Made by a program: the position numbers and the translations under genes
The notes under the pieces: generated by a model
Database searches by the model: none
The model's input: the letters and a program-made list of their open reading frames with translations, nothing else
What the model was told of the DNA's origin: nothing
DNA from: Bradyrhizobium daqingense
Lineage (GTDB): Bacteria; Pseudomonadota; Alphaproteobacteria; Rhizobiales; Xanthobacteraceae
Direction: 5' to 3'
Assembly (NCBI RefSeq): GCF_021044685.1
Contig: NZ_CP088014.1
Coordinates: 1,674,001-1,738,000 of the forward strand
Length of the DNA stretch: 64,000 bases
Part shown: positions 63,508 to 64,000 of the stretch, piece by piece
Layout: the number at the start of each line of letters is the position of its first letter
How positions within the stretch are numbered: the stretch's first letter is position 1

Positions 63508-64000
63508 TCACTTGTGGATCAGCGTGCCCGTGCCCTGGTTGGTGAAGAGCTCCAGCAGCACCGCGTGCTGCATCTTGCCGTCGATGATGACGACGCCCTC
63601 GACGCCCTGCTCGAGCGCGTAGATGCAGGTCTCGACCTTCGGGATCATGCCGCCGGAAATGGTGCCGTCGGCGATCAGCTTTCGCGCGTCCTTAACGGAC
63701 AATTGCGGGATCAGCTTCTTCGACTTGTCGAGCACGCCGGGCACGTCGGTGAGCAGCAAGAGGCGCTTGGCCTTGAGCGCGCCGGCCACTGCACCGGCAA
63801 AGGTGTCCGCGTTGATGTTCAGCGTCTGGCCCTCTTTGGAGGTCGCGAGCGGCGCCAGCACCGGGATCAGCTCGTAGCCGATCAACTGGTTGAGCAAGGT
63901 GAGGTCGACCTTCTCGGGGTCGCCGACGAAGCCGAGATCGACCGCCTTCTCGATATGCGAATCCGGATCGATGATGGTGCGCGTCGTCTTCGACGCCTTC
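63508..64000 (-). CDS. argB: Acetylglutamate kinase (3' part)
   Basis: The last 164 codons of argB; the 5' part lies beyond the window. The visible sequence has [78 protein letters not shown] and [18 protein letters not shown], the standard amino-acid kinase C-terminal half with the ATP and regulatory regions. It phosphorylates N-acetylglutamate in arginine synthesis. A repeat follows its stop, then the DUF1036 gene. Confidence 0.95.
   Translation of the reverse strand, partial: KASKTTRTIIDPDSHIEKAVDLGFVGDPEKVDLTLLNQLIGYELIPVLAPLATSKEGQTLNINADTFAGAVAGALKAKRLLLLTDVPGVLDKSKKLIPQLSVKDARKLIADGTISGGMIPKVETCIYALEQGVEGVVIIDGKMQHAVLLELFTNQGTGTLIHK

Overview
The window is about 64 kb of high-GC chromosome from an alphaproteobacterium of the order Hyphomicrobiales, most likely Bradyrhizobium or a close relative. 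Four things point there: the ChvI/ChvG two-component locus fused to a truncated HprK/HPr/EIIA phosphorelay; the order ffs-dnaX-ybaB-recR and argB-nucleotidase-dapD-dapE-truA-fmt-def-rmuC; DUF2865, DUF1036 and DUF805 proteins; and many dispersed palindromic repeats of the kind I associate with Bradyrhizobium intergenic DNA. I saw no phage, insertion sequence, tRNA, rRNA or CRISPR array. It is core chromosome with a few accessory genes.

Layout. 1-9.3 kb: a divergent pair of murein enzymes (mepA, L,D-transpeptidase), a PAS-GGDEF-EAL protein with a degenerate GGDEF motif, an MFS transporter, a secreted serine hydrolase, a START-like protein, an ABC-type binding protein and a secreted TPR protein. 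9.3-13 kb: lepA and a GT39-type membrane glycosyltransferase. 13-22.6 kb: the minus-strand run chvI-chvG-hprK-EIIA-HPr, and on the plus strand a HugZ-like protein, a secreted TPR-CHAT putative protease and pckA. 22.7-30.7 kb: a thioesterase, glgP, two small unknown proteins, a DUF2865 protein, pyrE, a GST and a LysE exporter. 30.7-41.6 kb: polA, an acyltransferase, UDP-glucose dehydrogenase, hrpB, a membrane aspartic protease and a phosphohexomutase. 41.7-49.2 kb: a minus-strand run with a polar amino-acid ABC transporter, a short-chain dehydrogenase-like protein, an enolase-superfamily enzyme, HIT, NudC, a PfkB kinase and an Lrp regulator. 49.4-52.4 kb: SRP RNA, dnaX, ybaB, recR. 52.5-64 kb: a small secreted protein, ampG, rmuC, def, fmt, truA, dapE, a DUF805 protein, dapD, a frameshifted HAD nucleotidase, a DUF1036 protein and the 3' part of argB.

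How genes work together. The ChvG/ChvI-HprK-EIIA-HPr run joins envelope/acid sensing to a regulatory PTS, next to the gluconeogenic pckA. UDP-glucose dehydrogenase and the phosphohexomutase feed surface polysaccharide synthesis. MepA, the L,D-transpeptidase, AmpG and the dap genes all touch peptidoglycan. Permease, ATPase, SDR-like and enolase-superfamily genes overlap by 4 bases each and so form one translationally coupled uptake/catabolic cassette of unknown substrate.

The points most worth a second look are: a secreted TPR-CHAT protein with a CHAT-less TPR paralogue 9 kb away; an SDR-like protein that has lost NNAG, Tyr and Lys inside the coupled cassette; a DNA polymerase I whose 3'-5' exonuclease residues all appear substituted; and a strict placement of palindromic repeats at gene 3' ends, never in the ten divergent promoter gaps.
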